Positions 16,055-24,590 are shown, numbered from the stretch's first letter. The stretch: DNA of 35,337 nt from Parasporobacterium sp. (GCA_017510065.1 JAFWOB010000103.1:1-35337), one strand, 5' to 3'. Notes: generated by a model from the letters alone, not told the origin. Numbers and translations are program-made.

Positions 16055-16867
16055 CTATTTCCCGAGTTCCAGATTTTTGGCGGTAGACTGGATAATGGAC
16101 TGGGCAACCGCATAGCGGAAGTTGTTCTGCTCTAAAGCCGTAACTCCGACAATAGTGGAGCCTCCGGGGGAGCAGACATTGTCCTTCAGCTGGTCGGGAT
16201 GGGTGCCGGTCTCAAGAACCATCTGGGCGGAACCAAGCACCGTTTTAGCTGCCAACCGGATCGCCTGGGCGCGGGGAACGCCTACCTGGCAGGCACCGTC
16301 TGCCAGAGCACTGATGAACATATAGGTATAAGCAGGGGAACAACTGCTGATACTGGTGGTGATATCAAAGCTGCTCTCGGGAATGTACAGGAAATCCCCG
16401 GCTTCTTTCATGATCTTCTGAAATTCCATGATATTTTCATCCTGTTCGCCGTCACCGGTGAGAAGGATCATTCCCTGCCCGACAGCTACCGGTGTATTGG
16501 GCATGATACGGATCACCGGAGCTTTGTCACCGATACATTCTTTGATCGTGGCAATCGTAATGCCGGCGGCAATGGTAACGATGACATGCTTGATGCCTTT
16601 TTCGATCCCGGCGTTCAGTGTTTCCGCGATCCCTGAAGCTACGCTCCGCATGACGTTGGGCTTGACTGCCAGGAATGTATATTCAGATGAACTCACAACT
16701 TCATTGTTGCTCTCTGCCACCTGGCAGCCGGTCAGTGCAGCCAGTTCCCTGGCTTTTCCCAGGTCGTAATCCGTGATGATAACATGTTCCGGGCCGATAG
16801 TCTTGCAGGCAGCCATGATCAGTGCACCGCCCATGTTACCTGCTCCGATGAATCCTGCTTTGTACAT
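16055..16867 (-). CDS. proC: Pyrroline-5-carboxylate reductase
   Basis: A 270-residue NAD(P)H-dependent enzyme making proline from 1-pyrroline-5-carboxylate. It has the N-terminal Rossmann motif FIGAGNMGGALI (residues 6-17), the central FLAVKPNVM and IRIMPNTPVAVGQGM segments, and the C-terminal signature LKDNVCSPGGSTIVGV followed by ALEQNNFRYAVAQSI. Length is standard. The start at 16867 is set by GGGAGG about 8 nt upstream, and residues encoded further up have no family counterpart. It heads an apparent operon with the AEC carrier, with a promoter at 16944-16972 and a palindromic site at the expected start of transcription. Confidence 0.95.
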   Translation of the reverse strand: MYKAGFIGAGNMGGALIMAACKTIGPEHVIITDYDLGKARELAALTGCQVAESNNEVVSSSEYTFLAVKPNVMRSVASGIAETLNAGIEKGIKHVIVTIAAGITIATIKECIGDKAPVIRIMPNTPVAVGQGMILLTGDGEQDENIMEFQKIMKEAGDFLYIPESSFDITTSISSCSPAYTYMFISALADGACQVGVPRAQAIRLAAKTVLGSAQMVLETGTHPDQLKDNVCSPGGSTIVGVTALEQNNFRYAVAQSIIQSTAKNLELGK

Positions 16868-16920
16868 TATGATGTTCCTCCCTGTTCGGAAATATTCGGA
16901 TCCGTATGTTTTGTTTGACA

Positions 16921-16935
16921 TAAGATCAGATCTTA
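16921..16935. promoter_or_regulatory. 7-1-7 palindrome downstream of the proC promoter (candidate operator)
   Basis: TAAGATC-A-GATCTTA has perfect arms. It starts about 9 bp downstream of the -10, so it covers the predicted transcription start, a classic repressor position. The regulator is unknown. Confidence 0.45.
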
Positions 16936-16943
16936 ACTGTTAT

Positions 16944-16972
16944 ATTATAAATAAAAAAAAGAGAGCAGACAA
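16944..16972 (-). promoter_or_regulatory. Sigma-A promoter for proC
   Basis: On the minus strand: TTGTCT (16967-16972), 17-bp spacer, perfect TATAAT (16944-16949). The leader to the start at 16867 is about 70 nt. Confidence 0.62.
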
Positions 16973-17028
16973 TTCATTTTATCATGTACAAAAAAAATAT
17001 TCCTGATGCACAATTCAACCATATCGGT

Positions 17029-17034
17029 TATAAT
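17029..17034 (+). promoter_or_regulatory. -10 element for the DUF1292 gene
   Basis: Perfect TATAAT, 32 bp upstream of the start codon. No good -35 hexamer at 16-18 bp was found, so only the -10 is called. Confidence 0.45.
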
Positions 17035-17065
17035 ACACAGAAATATACTTACGGAGGAAGTTTTT

Positions 17066-17386
17066 ATGACAGACAAACTGGAACACGGCGAAGACTGCAC
17101 CTGCGGCTGCCAGGATAGCAAAGATGAGGATATGAAGATCACCCTCGAGTTTGAAGATGATGAAAAAGTAGTTGTGGAGCCGCTCTTCGTATTCAATCTG
17201 GACGGCAAGGATTATATTGCCCTTGTTCCGGAAGATGAAGAGTCGGATGATGTATACCTTTACATCTATCATGATCTGGCGGACGAAGAATTTGAATTCC
17301 TGGACATCGAAGACGATGAGGAATTTGACAGGGTCTGCAAAGAATTCGAACGCATCATAGAAGAAACCGAAGGTACCGAAGAATAA
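17066..17386 (+). CDS. DUF1292 family protein
   Basis: A 106-residue, very acidic cytoplasmic protein. It starts MTDKLEHGEDCTCGCQD with a small Cys cluster (C11, C13, C15), followed by the DUF1292 core: ITLEFEDDEKVVVEPLFVF, GKDYIALVPEDE, DVYLYIYHD and FEFLDIEDDEEFDRV. This family is widespread in Firmicutes, often near the yrrK/ruvX-type housekeeping cluster, and has no established function. The start at 17066 follows ACGGAGGAAG. It precedes the NuoE-like gene by 94 bp with a hairpin between, so it is probably a separate transcript or only partly co-transcribed. Confidence 0.87.
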   Translation: MTDKLEHGEDCTCGCQDSKDEDMKITLEFEDDEKVVVEPLFVFNLDGKDYIALVPEDEESDDVYLYIYHDLADEEFEFLDIEDDEEFDRVCKEFERIIEETEGTEE

Positions 17387-17416
17387 TCCGAAATTATCAC
17401 AAGATAGAATTTCACG

Positions 17417-17448
17417 ATACAACTGACTTTCTTCAGAGCCGGTTGTAT
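17417..17448 (+). terminator. Hairpin between DUF1292 and the NuoE-like gene (weak terminator or attenuator)
   Basis: Arms ATACAAC (17417-17423) and GTTGTAT (17442-17448), extended inward by several pairs with one mismatch to a CTTC loop, then TTTGTG. The short T-run makes termination partial at best. It lies in the leader of the NuoE-like operon. Confidence 0.45.
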
Positions 17449-17480
17449 TTGTGTATGTAAGGAACAGGAGGAAAAATGTA

Positions 17481-17990
17481 ATGAGCGACTGCTGCTGCAA
17501 AGATGAAAACATGAAAGCTCTTGATAAAGTGCTGGATGAATGCGGTCATGACGCAGGCAATCTGATCACGATCCTTCAGAATGCCCAGGAGATCTACGGG
17601 TATCTGCCTTCGGAGATCATTTACTATGTGGCCTCCCAGACCGGAATCTCGCCGGCCAGAGTCATGGGCGTAGCTACCTTTTATTCCCAGTTCCGTCTGG
17701 AGCCAGTCGGAAAATACCTTATCATGCTGTGCAAAGGTACGGCATGTCATGTCAATGGTTCCGATACACTGGAAGATGTGATATGCAGTGAATTGGGAAT
17801 CTCCAATGGTCAGACCACCAGCGACGGGATCTTTTCCCTGAAGACTGTGGCCTGCCTGGGATGCTGCTCTCTGTCACCCGTGATGATGATCAATGATGAA
17901 GTGTTCGGCCTTCTGACTTCGGATAAGGTGATCGGTATCCTGAATGATTTTCGGAAGAAAGCACAGGAAGAAGGAGGTACACAGGCATGA
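17481..17990 (+). CDS. NuoE/HydC-like [2Fe-2S] subunit of an NAD(P)-linked flavin/iron-sulfur complex
   Basis: A 169-residue thioredoxin-like [2Fe-2S] protein. The cluster ligands are C84 and C89 (CKGTACH, C-x4-C) plus C125 and C129 (CLGCC, C-x3-C). The family core is ILQNAQEIYGYLPSEII followed by GVATFYSQFRLEPVGKY. The N-terminus carries an extra CCC (residues 4-6) outside the family core. In soluble NuoEF-type enzymes this subunit binds next to the FMN subunit as an electron side-branch; in bifurcating HydABC-type complexes it is the HydC equivalent. The start at 17481 has AGGAGG 8 nt upstream; ATG at 17475 runs straight into a stop. It overlaps the next gene by 4 bp, so the two are translationally coupled. 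Confidence 0.93.
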   Translation: MSDCCCKDENMKALDKVLDECGHDAGNLITILQNAQEIYGYLPSEIIYYVASQTGISPARVMGVATFYSQFRLEPVGKYLIMLCKGTACHVNGSDTLEDVICSELGISNGQTTSDGIFSLKTVACLGCCSLSPVMMINDEVFGLLTSDKVIGILNDFRKKAQEEGGTQA

Positions 17991-19741
17991 TGAAGATCGT
18001 TGTGGGACAGGGATCCTGTGGGATTGCGGCAGGAGCCGGAAAAACATATGAAGCCATAAAAGCCTGTATGACAGAACAGGAACCGTTTGAACTGGGCAGC
18101 ACCGGATGCAACGGCATGTGTTTTCTGGAGCCGATCGTAGATATTTACGATGGACATAAACTTGTAAAAAGGCTTGTTAACGTATCTGCAGATAAGGCTG
18201 AGGCTGTTGTCAGCGCGGTGCGGGCAGGGGATCTGTCCGGTCTGTCGGAAATGGTGATCAAACCGGAAGATGAAGAGTTCCTGACTCAGCAGACCAGGAT
18301 CGCGCTGCGCAACTGCGGCATCATCGATCCGGAAGACATCGCTTCCTATAAAGAGCGGGACGGTTACAAGGCGTTGGAGAAGGTTCTTACCTCTATGACC
18401 CCGGAAGAAGTTATCGAAGAGATCAAGGTTTCCGGACTTGCAGGCCGCGGCGGCGCAGGATTTCCTACCTGGTTCAAATGGAATGCAGCCAGACAGTCGC
18501 CGGGAGAAGAAAAATACCTGATCTGCAATGCAGATGAAGGCGATCCCGGTGCTTTCATGGACAGAGCTGTCATTGAGTCCGATCCGCATAACCTGATCGA
18601 GGGCATGATGATCGCAGCCTACGCCATCGGGGCTTCCGAGGCGATCGTCTATGTACGTGCAGAATATCCGCTGGCGATCATCCATCTGAATGAAGCCATC
18701 CGGCAGGCACGGGAGGCTGGTTATATCGGACAGAATATCCTGGGAACCGGATTTTCCTGTGAATTCCGGTATATGGCAGGTGCCGGAGCCTTTGTATGCG
18801 GTGAAGAGACGGCCCTCATTGAATCCCTGGAAGGAAAACGGGGAATGCCCAGACTCAAACCACCGTTCCCCGCAGCAGCAGGCTATAAGATGAAGCCTTC
18901 CAATATCAATAACGTAGAGACCTTTGCCAACGTGGCATGGATCATCCTGAACGGCGGGGAGAAATTCGCCGCCATGGGTACGGAAAACAGCAAAGGAACC
19001 AAGGTGTTTGCCCTGACCGGCAAGATCCGCCGGGGCGGCCTGGTGGAAATCCCCATGGGACAGACTCTGCGCCATGTTATTTTTGATATCGGCGGCGGAA
19101 TCCGTGAAGATAAGAAGATCAAGGCTGTTCAGCTGGGCGGTCCTTCCGGCGGCTGTATTCCGGAACATTTGCTGGATACCGTGATCGATTACAAGGCATT
19201 AAGTGCCACCGGCGCCATCATGGGATCCGGCGGTATGGTTGTCATGGATGAAAATACCTGTATGGTGGGTATGGCGAAGTTCTTCCTTGATTTTACTTCC
19301 AAAGAGTCCTGCGGCAAATGCGTTCACTGCAGGATCGGCACCAGAAGAATGCTGGAGATCCTGAACCGCATCGTGGAAGGTAATGGTAAAGATGGCGATA
19401 TCGAGCTTCTGGAAGAACTGTGCTATTCCATCAAGGACGGCGCTTTATGCGGACTGGGACAGACCGCTCCGAATCCGGTGTTGACTACGATCCGGTATTT
19501 CCGGGATGAATACGAAGCGCATATCGGTGAGAAGAGATGTCCTGCTGCAGAGTGCAGAGATCTTCTGATGTATTATATTGACCCTGATAAATGTAAAGGA
19601 TGCACTGCCTGTGCAAGAAAATGTCCTGCGGATGCGATCAGCGGCACCGTAAAATCTGCTCACAGCATTGATCCTGAGAAATGCATCAAATGCGGCACCT
19701 GCAAGAGTACCTGTAAGTTTGATGCCATTTATGTGAAATAG
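17987..19741 (+). CDS. NuoF/HydB-like FMN and NAD(H)-binding subunit with extra ferredoxin domains
   Basis: A 584-residue flavoprotein in three parts. Residues 1-90 are a thioredoxin-like [2Fe-2S] domain (C11, C41, C45). Residues about 105-500 are the NuoF core: NAD loop GRGGAGFP (153-160), FMN segment NADEGDPGAF (181-190), an SLBB region, and the [4Fe-4S] ligands C442, C445, C448 with C488. The segment H512...C518-x4-C523 resembles the metal-binding knuckle of HydB-type proteins. The C-terminus is a 2[4Fe-4S] ferredoxin: C536, C539, C542, C546 and C566, C569, C572, C576. This is the HydB/HndC/BfuB layout rather than complex I NuoF. Known relatives exchange electrons between NADH and ferredoxin at a bifurcating FMN. 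It overlaps the previous gene by 4 bp and sits 14 bp before the third subunit. Confidence 0.94.
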   Translation: MMKIVVGQGSCGIAAGAGKTYEAIKACMTEQEPFELGSTGCNGMCFLEPIVDIYDGHKLVKRLVNVSADKAEAVVSAVRAGDLSGLSEMVIKPEDEEFLTQQTRIALRNCGIIDPEDIASYKERDGYKALEKVLTSMTPEEVIEEIKVSGLAGRGGAGFPTWFKWNAARQSPGEEKYLICNADEGDPGAFMDRAVIESDPHNLIEGMMIAAYAIGASEAIVYVRAEYPLAIIHLNEAIRQAREAGYIGQNILGTGFSCEFRYMAGAGAFVCGEETALIESLEGKRGMPRLKPPFPAAAGYKMKPSNINNVETFANVAWIILNGGEKFAAMGTENSKGTKVFALTGKIRRGGLVEIPMGQTLRHVIFDIGGGIREDKKIKAVQLGGPSGGCIPEHLLDTVIDYKALSATGAIMGSGGMVVMDENTCMVGMAKFFLDFTSKESCGKCVHCRIGTRRMLEILNRIVEGNGKDGDIELLEELCYSIKDGALCGLGQTAPNPVLTTIRYFRDEYEAHIGEKRCPAAECRDLLMYYIDPDKCKGCTACARKCPADAISGTVKSAHSIDPEKCIKCGTCKSTCKFDAIYVK

Positions 19742-19755
19742 GGAGGTGAGAGTAA

Positions 19756-21933
19756 ATGGAACAGATCAAGATCACGATTAACGGAAAAGAATGTATCGGC
19801 AATAAAGGTGACTCCATTTTAAAGATCGCGACGGCAAACGGCGTTTACATCCCTACCCTGTGTCATTTTGAAGGCGTTAAGGACTATGGCGCCTGCGGAA
19901 TCTGTCTTGTGGAAGGGGAAGGCCTGCCGAAACTGATGCGGGCGTGTTCCACAGCCGCAGCAGACGGATGGGTACTCAGCACGGAAACCGACCGGGTGAA
20001 AAAAGCCCGTAAGATCGCTCTGGAACTGCTGATGAGCGATCATGACGGAGACTGTGTGGGGCCATGTTCCCTGAACTGCCCGGCAGGTACCGATGCCCAG
20101 GGATATATCAAGCAGATCGCCCTGGGAAATGATTATCAGGCAGTGAAGATCGTAAAAGAGACCAATCCGCTTCCGGCATCCATCGGAAGGGTATGCCCTC
20201 ATCCCTGTGAAAAGAACTGCCGCAGGAGATTTGTAGAGCAGCCTATGAGCATCGCCTATATGAAATATTTTGCTGCGGACAGGGATCTGCATCTTACCAG
20301 CCCTTATGACGGCGTGACAGACGGAACGGTCTTCCGCGGCGGTATGGACGGAAAATGCGGCATATCGATCCCTCCGACGTACAAACCGGAAGTGAAAAAG
20401 GCGACCGGCAAAAAGGTGGCGGTCATAGGAGGTGGTCCCGGCGGACTGACTGCAGCGTTCTTCCTGAGAAGAAACGGCCATGAAGTGACAGTCTATGACG
20501 CAATGCCGGAAATGGGCGGTATGCTCCGCTACGGTATTCCGGAATACCGGCTTCCCAAGAGGATCCTGCACCGGGAGATCGCGGAGATCGCCAATCTGGG
20601 CGTCAAGCTGGTCAATAATGTCAGAATCGGAGGAGAGGCTTCACCGGCAGCATTTACCGGAGCAGAAGTGATCTCACTGGAGTCTTTGCGTAAGGACTAT
20701 GATGCGGTTGTGATCGCGGTAGGCGCCTGGAAGAGTTCTTCCGTGGGATGTCCTGGTGAGGATGCGGAAGGAGTCCTGGGCGGCATCGATTTCCTGCGGG
20801 ATGTAGCACTGGCAGTACAGCCTTACGATCCGGAGGGAACGCTTTCCCGTCCTATCAATATCGGCAAAAAAGTCGCCATCGTAGGTGGCGGCAATACTGC
20901 CATGGACGCCTGCAGAACGGCTGTCCGTCTGGGAGCAGAAGACGTCTATGTCATTTACCGGAGAACCAGAAATGAGATGCCGGCAGATGAGGAAGAGATA
21001 GATGATGCCATCGAAGAAGGCGTTACTTTCAAGTTCCTGACCAATCCTGCCGAGATCATTTCTGAAAACGGGAAAGTAAAGAGGATCAAACTGCAGGTTA
21101 TGGAACTGGGTGAGCCGGATGCTTCGGGACGACGCAGCCCTGTGCCGGTGGAAGGCAAATTTGAGATCCTGGATGTAGATACCGTTATTGCGGCGATTGG
21201 ACAGAAACTGGATCCGACAGGATTTGAAGAGCTGGAGTTTAACCGCAAGGGAATCATTACGGCCGATGAGGCTACTTTCCGGACCAATCTGGAAGGCGTC
21301 TTTGCCATCGGTGATGCCACCAACAAAGGCGCGGATATCGCTATAGCCGCCATCGGCGAAGGCAATAAAGCAGCCCTGGTGGTGGATTCCTATCTGAACG
21401 GAGAGATCATCCCCTACAAGAAGCCTTTTGTTTCCGAGCGGGATGAAGAAACGGTAAAGAAGGAACTGGCAGAAAGAGAAAAAGCAGCCCGCGTCATCAT
21501 GCCGAAGAGAACCCCGGAAGAGAGAAGACATGATTTCAAAGAGGTCAATCTGGGATTCGCTGAGGAAGACGTCCGCAAGGAAGCGGCGCGCTGCCTTGAG
21601 TGCGGCTGCCATGACTATGAAGACTGCCGTCTGATCTTTACCGCCCGTAGGGAAGAGATCTGCCCGGCAAGACTGAAAGGACAGCATCATCCGGGATTCG
21701 TGGAGCAGAAACTGGTGAGCATTGAGCGCAATCAGAATAAGTGCATCCTGTGTAACCTTTGTATAAGAACCTGTGATGAAAATGCAAAGAAAGGCATCCT
21801 GGGACTGGTAGGCCGAGGATTTACTTCCGTGATCAAACCGGAATTCAATGATCCTTCCGTGATCGCCGGATGCAAGGACTGCCATCTGTGCGCAGATGCC
21901 TGCCCGACCGGCGCGCTGAAGATCATCGGCTGA
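19756..21933 (+). CDS. Fusion of NuoG-type [2Fe-2S], GltD/NfnB-type FAD-NADPH and ferredoxin domains (Stn-like third subunit)
   Basis: A 725-residue electron-transfer fusion. Residues 1-80 are a plant-type [2Fe-2S] domain (C36, C47, C50, C64). Residues 93-158 are a Cys-rich linker: H96, C100, C104, C108, then C147, C151, C155 in VCPHPCEKNCRR, as in GltD/NfnB [4Fe-4S] sites. Residues 219-550 are the GltD-type module: FAD loop VIGGGPGGL (223-231), NADPH-type loop VGGGNTAMDA (376-385), and VFAIGDA (515-521). Residues 613-636 hold another Cys set (C613, C616, C618, C624, C636). The C-terminus has two [4Fe-4S] motifs: C663, C666, C669, C673 and C706, C709, C712, C716. No H-cluster motif is present, so it is not a hydrogenase. 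With the two preceding genes the arrangement matches the Sporomusa-type bifurcating transhydrogenase; this is inferred from architecture. GGGAGGTGAG precedes the start. Confidence 0.9.
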   Translation: MEQIKITINGKECIGNKGDSILKIATANGVYIPTLCHFEGVKDYGACGICLVEGEGLPKLMRACSTAAADGWVLSTETDRVKKARKIALELLMSDHDGDCVGPCSLNCPAGTDAQGYIKQIALGNDYQAVKIVKETNPLPASIGRVCPHPCEKNCRRRFVEQPMSIAYMKYFAADRDLHLTSPYDGVTDGTVFRGGMDGKCGISIPPTYKPEVKKATGKKVAVIGGGPGGLTAAFFLRRNGHEVTVYDAMPEMGGMLRYGIPEYRLPKRILHREIAEIANLGVKLVNNVRIGGEASPAAFTGAEVISLESLRKDYDAVVIAVGAWKSSSVGCPGEDAEGVLGGIDFLRDVALAVQPYDPEGTLSRPINIGKKVAIVGGGNTAMDACRTAVRLGAEDVYVIYRRTRNEMPADEEEIDDAIEEGVTFKFLTNPAEIISENGKVKRIKLQVMELGEPDASGRRSPVPVEGKFEILDVDTVIAAIGQKLDPTGFEELEFNRKGIITADEATFRTNLEGVFAIGDATNKGADIAIAAIGEGNKAALVVDSYLNGEIIPYKKPFVSERDEETVKKELAEREKAARVIMPKRTPEERRHDFKEVNLGFAEEDVRKEAARCLECGCHDYEDCRLIFTARREEICPARLKGQHHPGFVEQKLVSIERNQNKCILCNLCIRTCDENAKKGILGLVGRGFTSVIKPEFNDPSVIAGCKDCHLCADACPTGALKIIG

Positions 21934-21990
21934 AAAGGATCCCGTTTATACAGCCTGTGAATGATTTTTGTCCAAAATCGGTAAAAAAAT

Positions 21991-22041
21991 ACAACTTACG
22001 AACGGTAATTCATATAGAGATCGTTCGTAAGTTGTTTTTTT
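21991..22041. terminator. Bidirectional terminator between the Stn-like operon and the HAD gene
   Basis: A 14-bp perfect stem (ACAACTTACGAACG / CGTTCGTAAGTTGT) flanked by an A-run on the left and a seven-T run on the right, so it can act on both convergent transcripts. The loop is unusually long at 17 nt. Confidence 0.87.
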
Positions 22042-22083
22042 GATCAGCCGGGACAGCCCTATAACAGCATGAGGCAGATATCA

Positions 22084-22695
22084 TCAGATCCTGACACCCA
22101 GTTCCCGGAGTTTTTCCCGCAGCTGCTTCGGATCCTGGTTGTAGACAATGCCGTGGATCCCCAGATACATAGCGCCTTCTACATTTGAGGGGTTATCATC
22201 AATAAAGACACATTCCTCCGGCAGCAGACCGAAAAGAGACAACGCTTTCTCATAAAATGCTGCCTCCGGTTTCAGAAGTTTCCATGTGGAGGAGATCATC
22301 AGACGGTCCTCAAAATACCGGGCGACCGGGAATTTCGGCCAGTATTCGCTGTGCCTCAAGGAGGCGTTGGAAAGAAGATACAAACCGTACCCGTTTTCAG
22401 ACAGCTCCTTTACGAGACGGTCTGTTTCCGGCATGGGAACCATCGGCTCCTCCCAGGAAGTCACAAGCTGCCTGGCAGCACTGTGAAGCCTTTCCGGAAG
22501 CCGCGGATACATTCGGGAAAGCGCTTCTTTATCTGTCAGGGTTCCCCGGTCTAGCTGGATCCATTCCACGCTCCGGAACACTTCGTTCATCAGAAGGCGG
22601 GAATCCTCCTCCGGAAGGCCCAGCCTTGACAGAAACAGGCTGGGATTCCAGCAGACCAGTACATTTCCCATGTCAAACAGAATATTTTTTATCAT
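22084..22695 (-). CDS. HAD-superfamily phosphatase (YihX-like)
   Basis: A 203-residue HAD hydrolase. Motif I is FDMGNV with nucleophile D8; the DxGN form is typical of the YihX-like subgroup. Motif II is LLSNAS, the motif III lysine is in WKLLKPEAAFY, and motif IV is FIDDNPSNVEGA. A helical cap lies between motifs I and II. Characterised YihX-type enzymes dephosphorylate sugar phosphates such as glucose 1-phosphate; the substrate here is unknown. Its ATG overlaps the stop of the ABC permease by 4 bp, so it is the coupled last gene of the import operon. That suggests it acts on the imported compound or on a derivative of it. Confidence 0.88.
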   Translation of the reverse strand: MIKNILFDMGNVLVCWNPSLFLSRLGLPEEDSRLLMNEVFRSVEWIQLDRGTLTDKEALSRMYPRLPERLHSAARQLVTSWEEPMVPMPETDRLVKELSENGYGLYLLSNASLRHSEYWPKFPVARYFEDRLMISSTWKLLKPEAAFYEKALSLFGLLPEECVFIDDNPSNVEGAMYLGIHGIVYNQDPKQLREKLRELGVRI

Positions 22696-24590
22696 GGATC
22701 AGTGGCTCCTTTCTTTCCGGAGCGTTTTGTCAGCCAGGCAAAACGCCTCTTCCATTTCTCTCGTGCTTTCAGCCGTTCGCTCAGATCTCTTCCGCCGACG
22801 CCGTATACCAGATACAGGATCAGTCCGGAAACGATCATGATAAATACCGTGGAAGCGCAGCGCCTCCCTGAAGCATTGATATTATAGCCGTACAGGCCTT
22901 CCTCCCTGGTCATGCTCTGAATTACCATAGCGTAAGAGGTACCGTAAGTACTGGCAAATGTTGCCGACATATCATACTCGGTAAAGAGTGCGTTAAAGTT
23001 CAGGGCGAAGACGGCCAGTACGCTGGGCAGGATAATGGGAAGTTTTACCCGCAGGAACGTCCTGATCGGGCTGGCGCCCAGATTGCGGGCTGCATCTTCC
23101 AGCTCCTCGTCGATGGCATAGAAGGCTGCCTTGATCATTCGGAGGGAGAAGGGGAGCTTCACCACCGTATATGCGATTATGATCAGAAGCTTCACCATGT
23201 CCCCATAATACAGATTGGTCCCGAATACATACCACACATCATTGCTGTTGAAGAATACACGATAGGAATAGCAGATCAGGATGGTAGGAAGCAGCCATGG
23301 AAAGAGCAGGGCGTACTCCAGGATGGTTCCCGTTTTCTTATGCTTGAAGATATAATTGCAGGCGATCACCACAATGATACAGGCCAGGGCCGCCGCGGCG
23401 ATGGACAGGATAAAACTGGTCTGGATACCGCCCAGGGTAGCTTCGTTGGAGAACACACCGGAGATGGATCCTTCCCGCGTCTTGTAGGTTCCCCGGGAGG
23501 TCAGATAGGAATAGTCTTCCTTTCCGAAATAGTTCAGCAGCGTCCATTGGGACAGATCCAGCCGCCGCATTTTCACCGCGCTGTAAGTCTGGAAGGAGAA
23601 CACCACGATCATGACTACCGGCGTCATATAGATGATGAACAGCACATAGGCATAGATATGGGCTACCACGTTCCAGAACGGGTTGGTGATCTTCTGCTTC
23701 TGCAGTTTCGCCTTGGTCTTGGAAACTGACAGGTAGTGTCCTTTTCTCTCATAGGAAGAAAGGATCGTCAGCAGGATAATGGTGAAGCAGGCCAGGATGA
23801 TTGACAGAAGAGCTGCCCTTGCCTGGGGAAATGCTTCATCTGCGGTGGAAGAACCTGCCAGCCGGACGATCTCCGGATTGATGGAATCGTATCCCAGAAG
23901 CGTCGGTGCGGACATGGCGCACAGACCCGTGATAAACGTCATGATGGTCAGGGAAAACAACGTCGGCTTCAAAGTGGGCAGCACAACCTTGAACAATACT
24001 TTAAAAGGCTTTGCCCCCATATTCCGGGCGGCTTCAATGGTATTGTAGTCAATCCCACGGATCGCATTGCGAAGGAACAGCATGTGATTGGAGGTACAGG
24101 CAAAGGTCATGGTAAACAACACCGCATTGAAGCCGTTGAACCAGGTTGGGTTGAAGTCGGGATTCATCTCCTTCATGAAGGTGGTCAGGATCCCATCACC
24201 CGCATACAGGAACATATAGCCGGTCACGAGCGCGACGCCGCTGTAGATCAGGGTTGTCATATAGCCGAGCCGCAGGATCTTTGCCCCTTTGATATCAAAA
24301 TATTCCGTAAGCAGGACAATGGAGATGCCGATGATATTCACCGTGATCACCAGCAGGATCGCCAGTTTCAGGGAATTCCAGACGTATTTGCCCATACTGC
24401 CTGCCAGGAAAAAGCGGATCACGGCCAGGGGATCTGTTTCCCCGGCTGCATTTTTCGTGGTAAAGATGCTGGTCAGCGTGTTGAGGCATGGCAGCAGCAT
24501 GAATCCCAGAAACAGGTAGACAAAGCACAGTGCTCCGATCAGCTGCAGGATCCTGGTGGTATTGAATGGTTTCGGATTGCGCAGTTTCAT
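22692..24590 (-). CDS. ABC importer permease, two permease domains fused (iron(III)/phosphonate-type)
   Basis: A 632-residue inner-membrane permease made of two BPD_transp_1 domains in tandem. The first spans about 15-285 with its EAA loop EAARNMGAKPFKVLF (186-200). The second spans about 310-620 with EDAARNLGASPIRTF (498-512). Each domain has about six hydrophobic segments. This fused architecture is found in FbpB/AfuB/SfuB iron(III) transporters and in 2-aminoethylphosphonate-type PhnU/V relatives, so the cargo cannot be decided by the permease alone. It overlaps the ATPase gene upstream and the HAD gene downstream by 4 bp each. Confidence 0.92.
   Translation of the reverse strand: MKLRNPKPFNTTRILQLIGALCFVYLFLGFMLLPCLNTLTSIFTTKNAAGETDPLAVIRFFLAGSMGKYVWNSLKLAILLVITVNIIGISIVLLTEYFDIKGAKILRLGYMTTLIYSGVALVTGYMFLYAGDGILTTFMKEMNPDFNPTWFNGFNAVLFTMTFACTSNHMLFLRNAIRGIDYNTIEAARNMGAKPFKVLFKVVLPTLKPTLFSLTIMTFITGLCAMSAPTLLGYDSINPEIVRLAGSSTADEAFPQARAALLSIILACFTIILLTILSSYERKGHYLSVSKTKAKLQKQKITNPFWNVVAHIYAYVLFIIYMTPVVMIVVFSFQTYSAVKMRRLDLSQWTLLNYFGKEDYSYLTSRGTYKTREGSISGVFSNEATLGGIQTSFILSIAAAALACIIVVIACNYIFKHKKTGTILEYALLFPWLLPTILICYSYRVFFNSNDVWYVFGTNLYYGDMVKLLIIIAYTVVKLPFSLRMIKAAFYAIDEELEDAARNLGASPIRTFLRVKLPIILPSVLAVFALNFNALFTEYDMSATFASTYGTSYAMVIQSMTREEGLYGYNINASGRRCASTVFIMIVSGLILYLVYGVGGRDLSERLKAREKWKRRFAWLTKRSGKKGATDP

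Noticed and set aside
17810-19168. A 452-codon open frame on the minus strand
   Set aside because: Shadow of the NuoF-like gene; low-complexity, family-less translation.
20674-21885. A 403-codon open frame on the minus strand
   Set aside because: Shadow of the Stn-like third subunit; no ribosome site or domain pattern.
17987-21933. [FeFe]-hydrogenase HydABC operon
   Set aside because: The third protein lacks every H-cluster motif and instead carries a GltD-type FAD/NADPH module.
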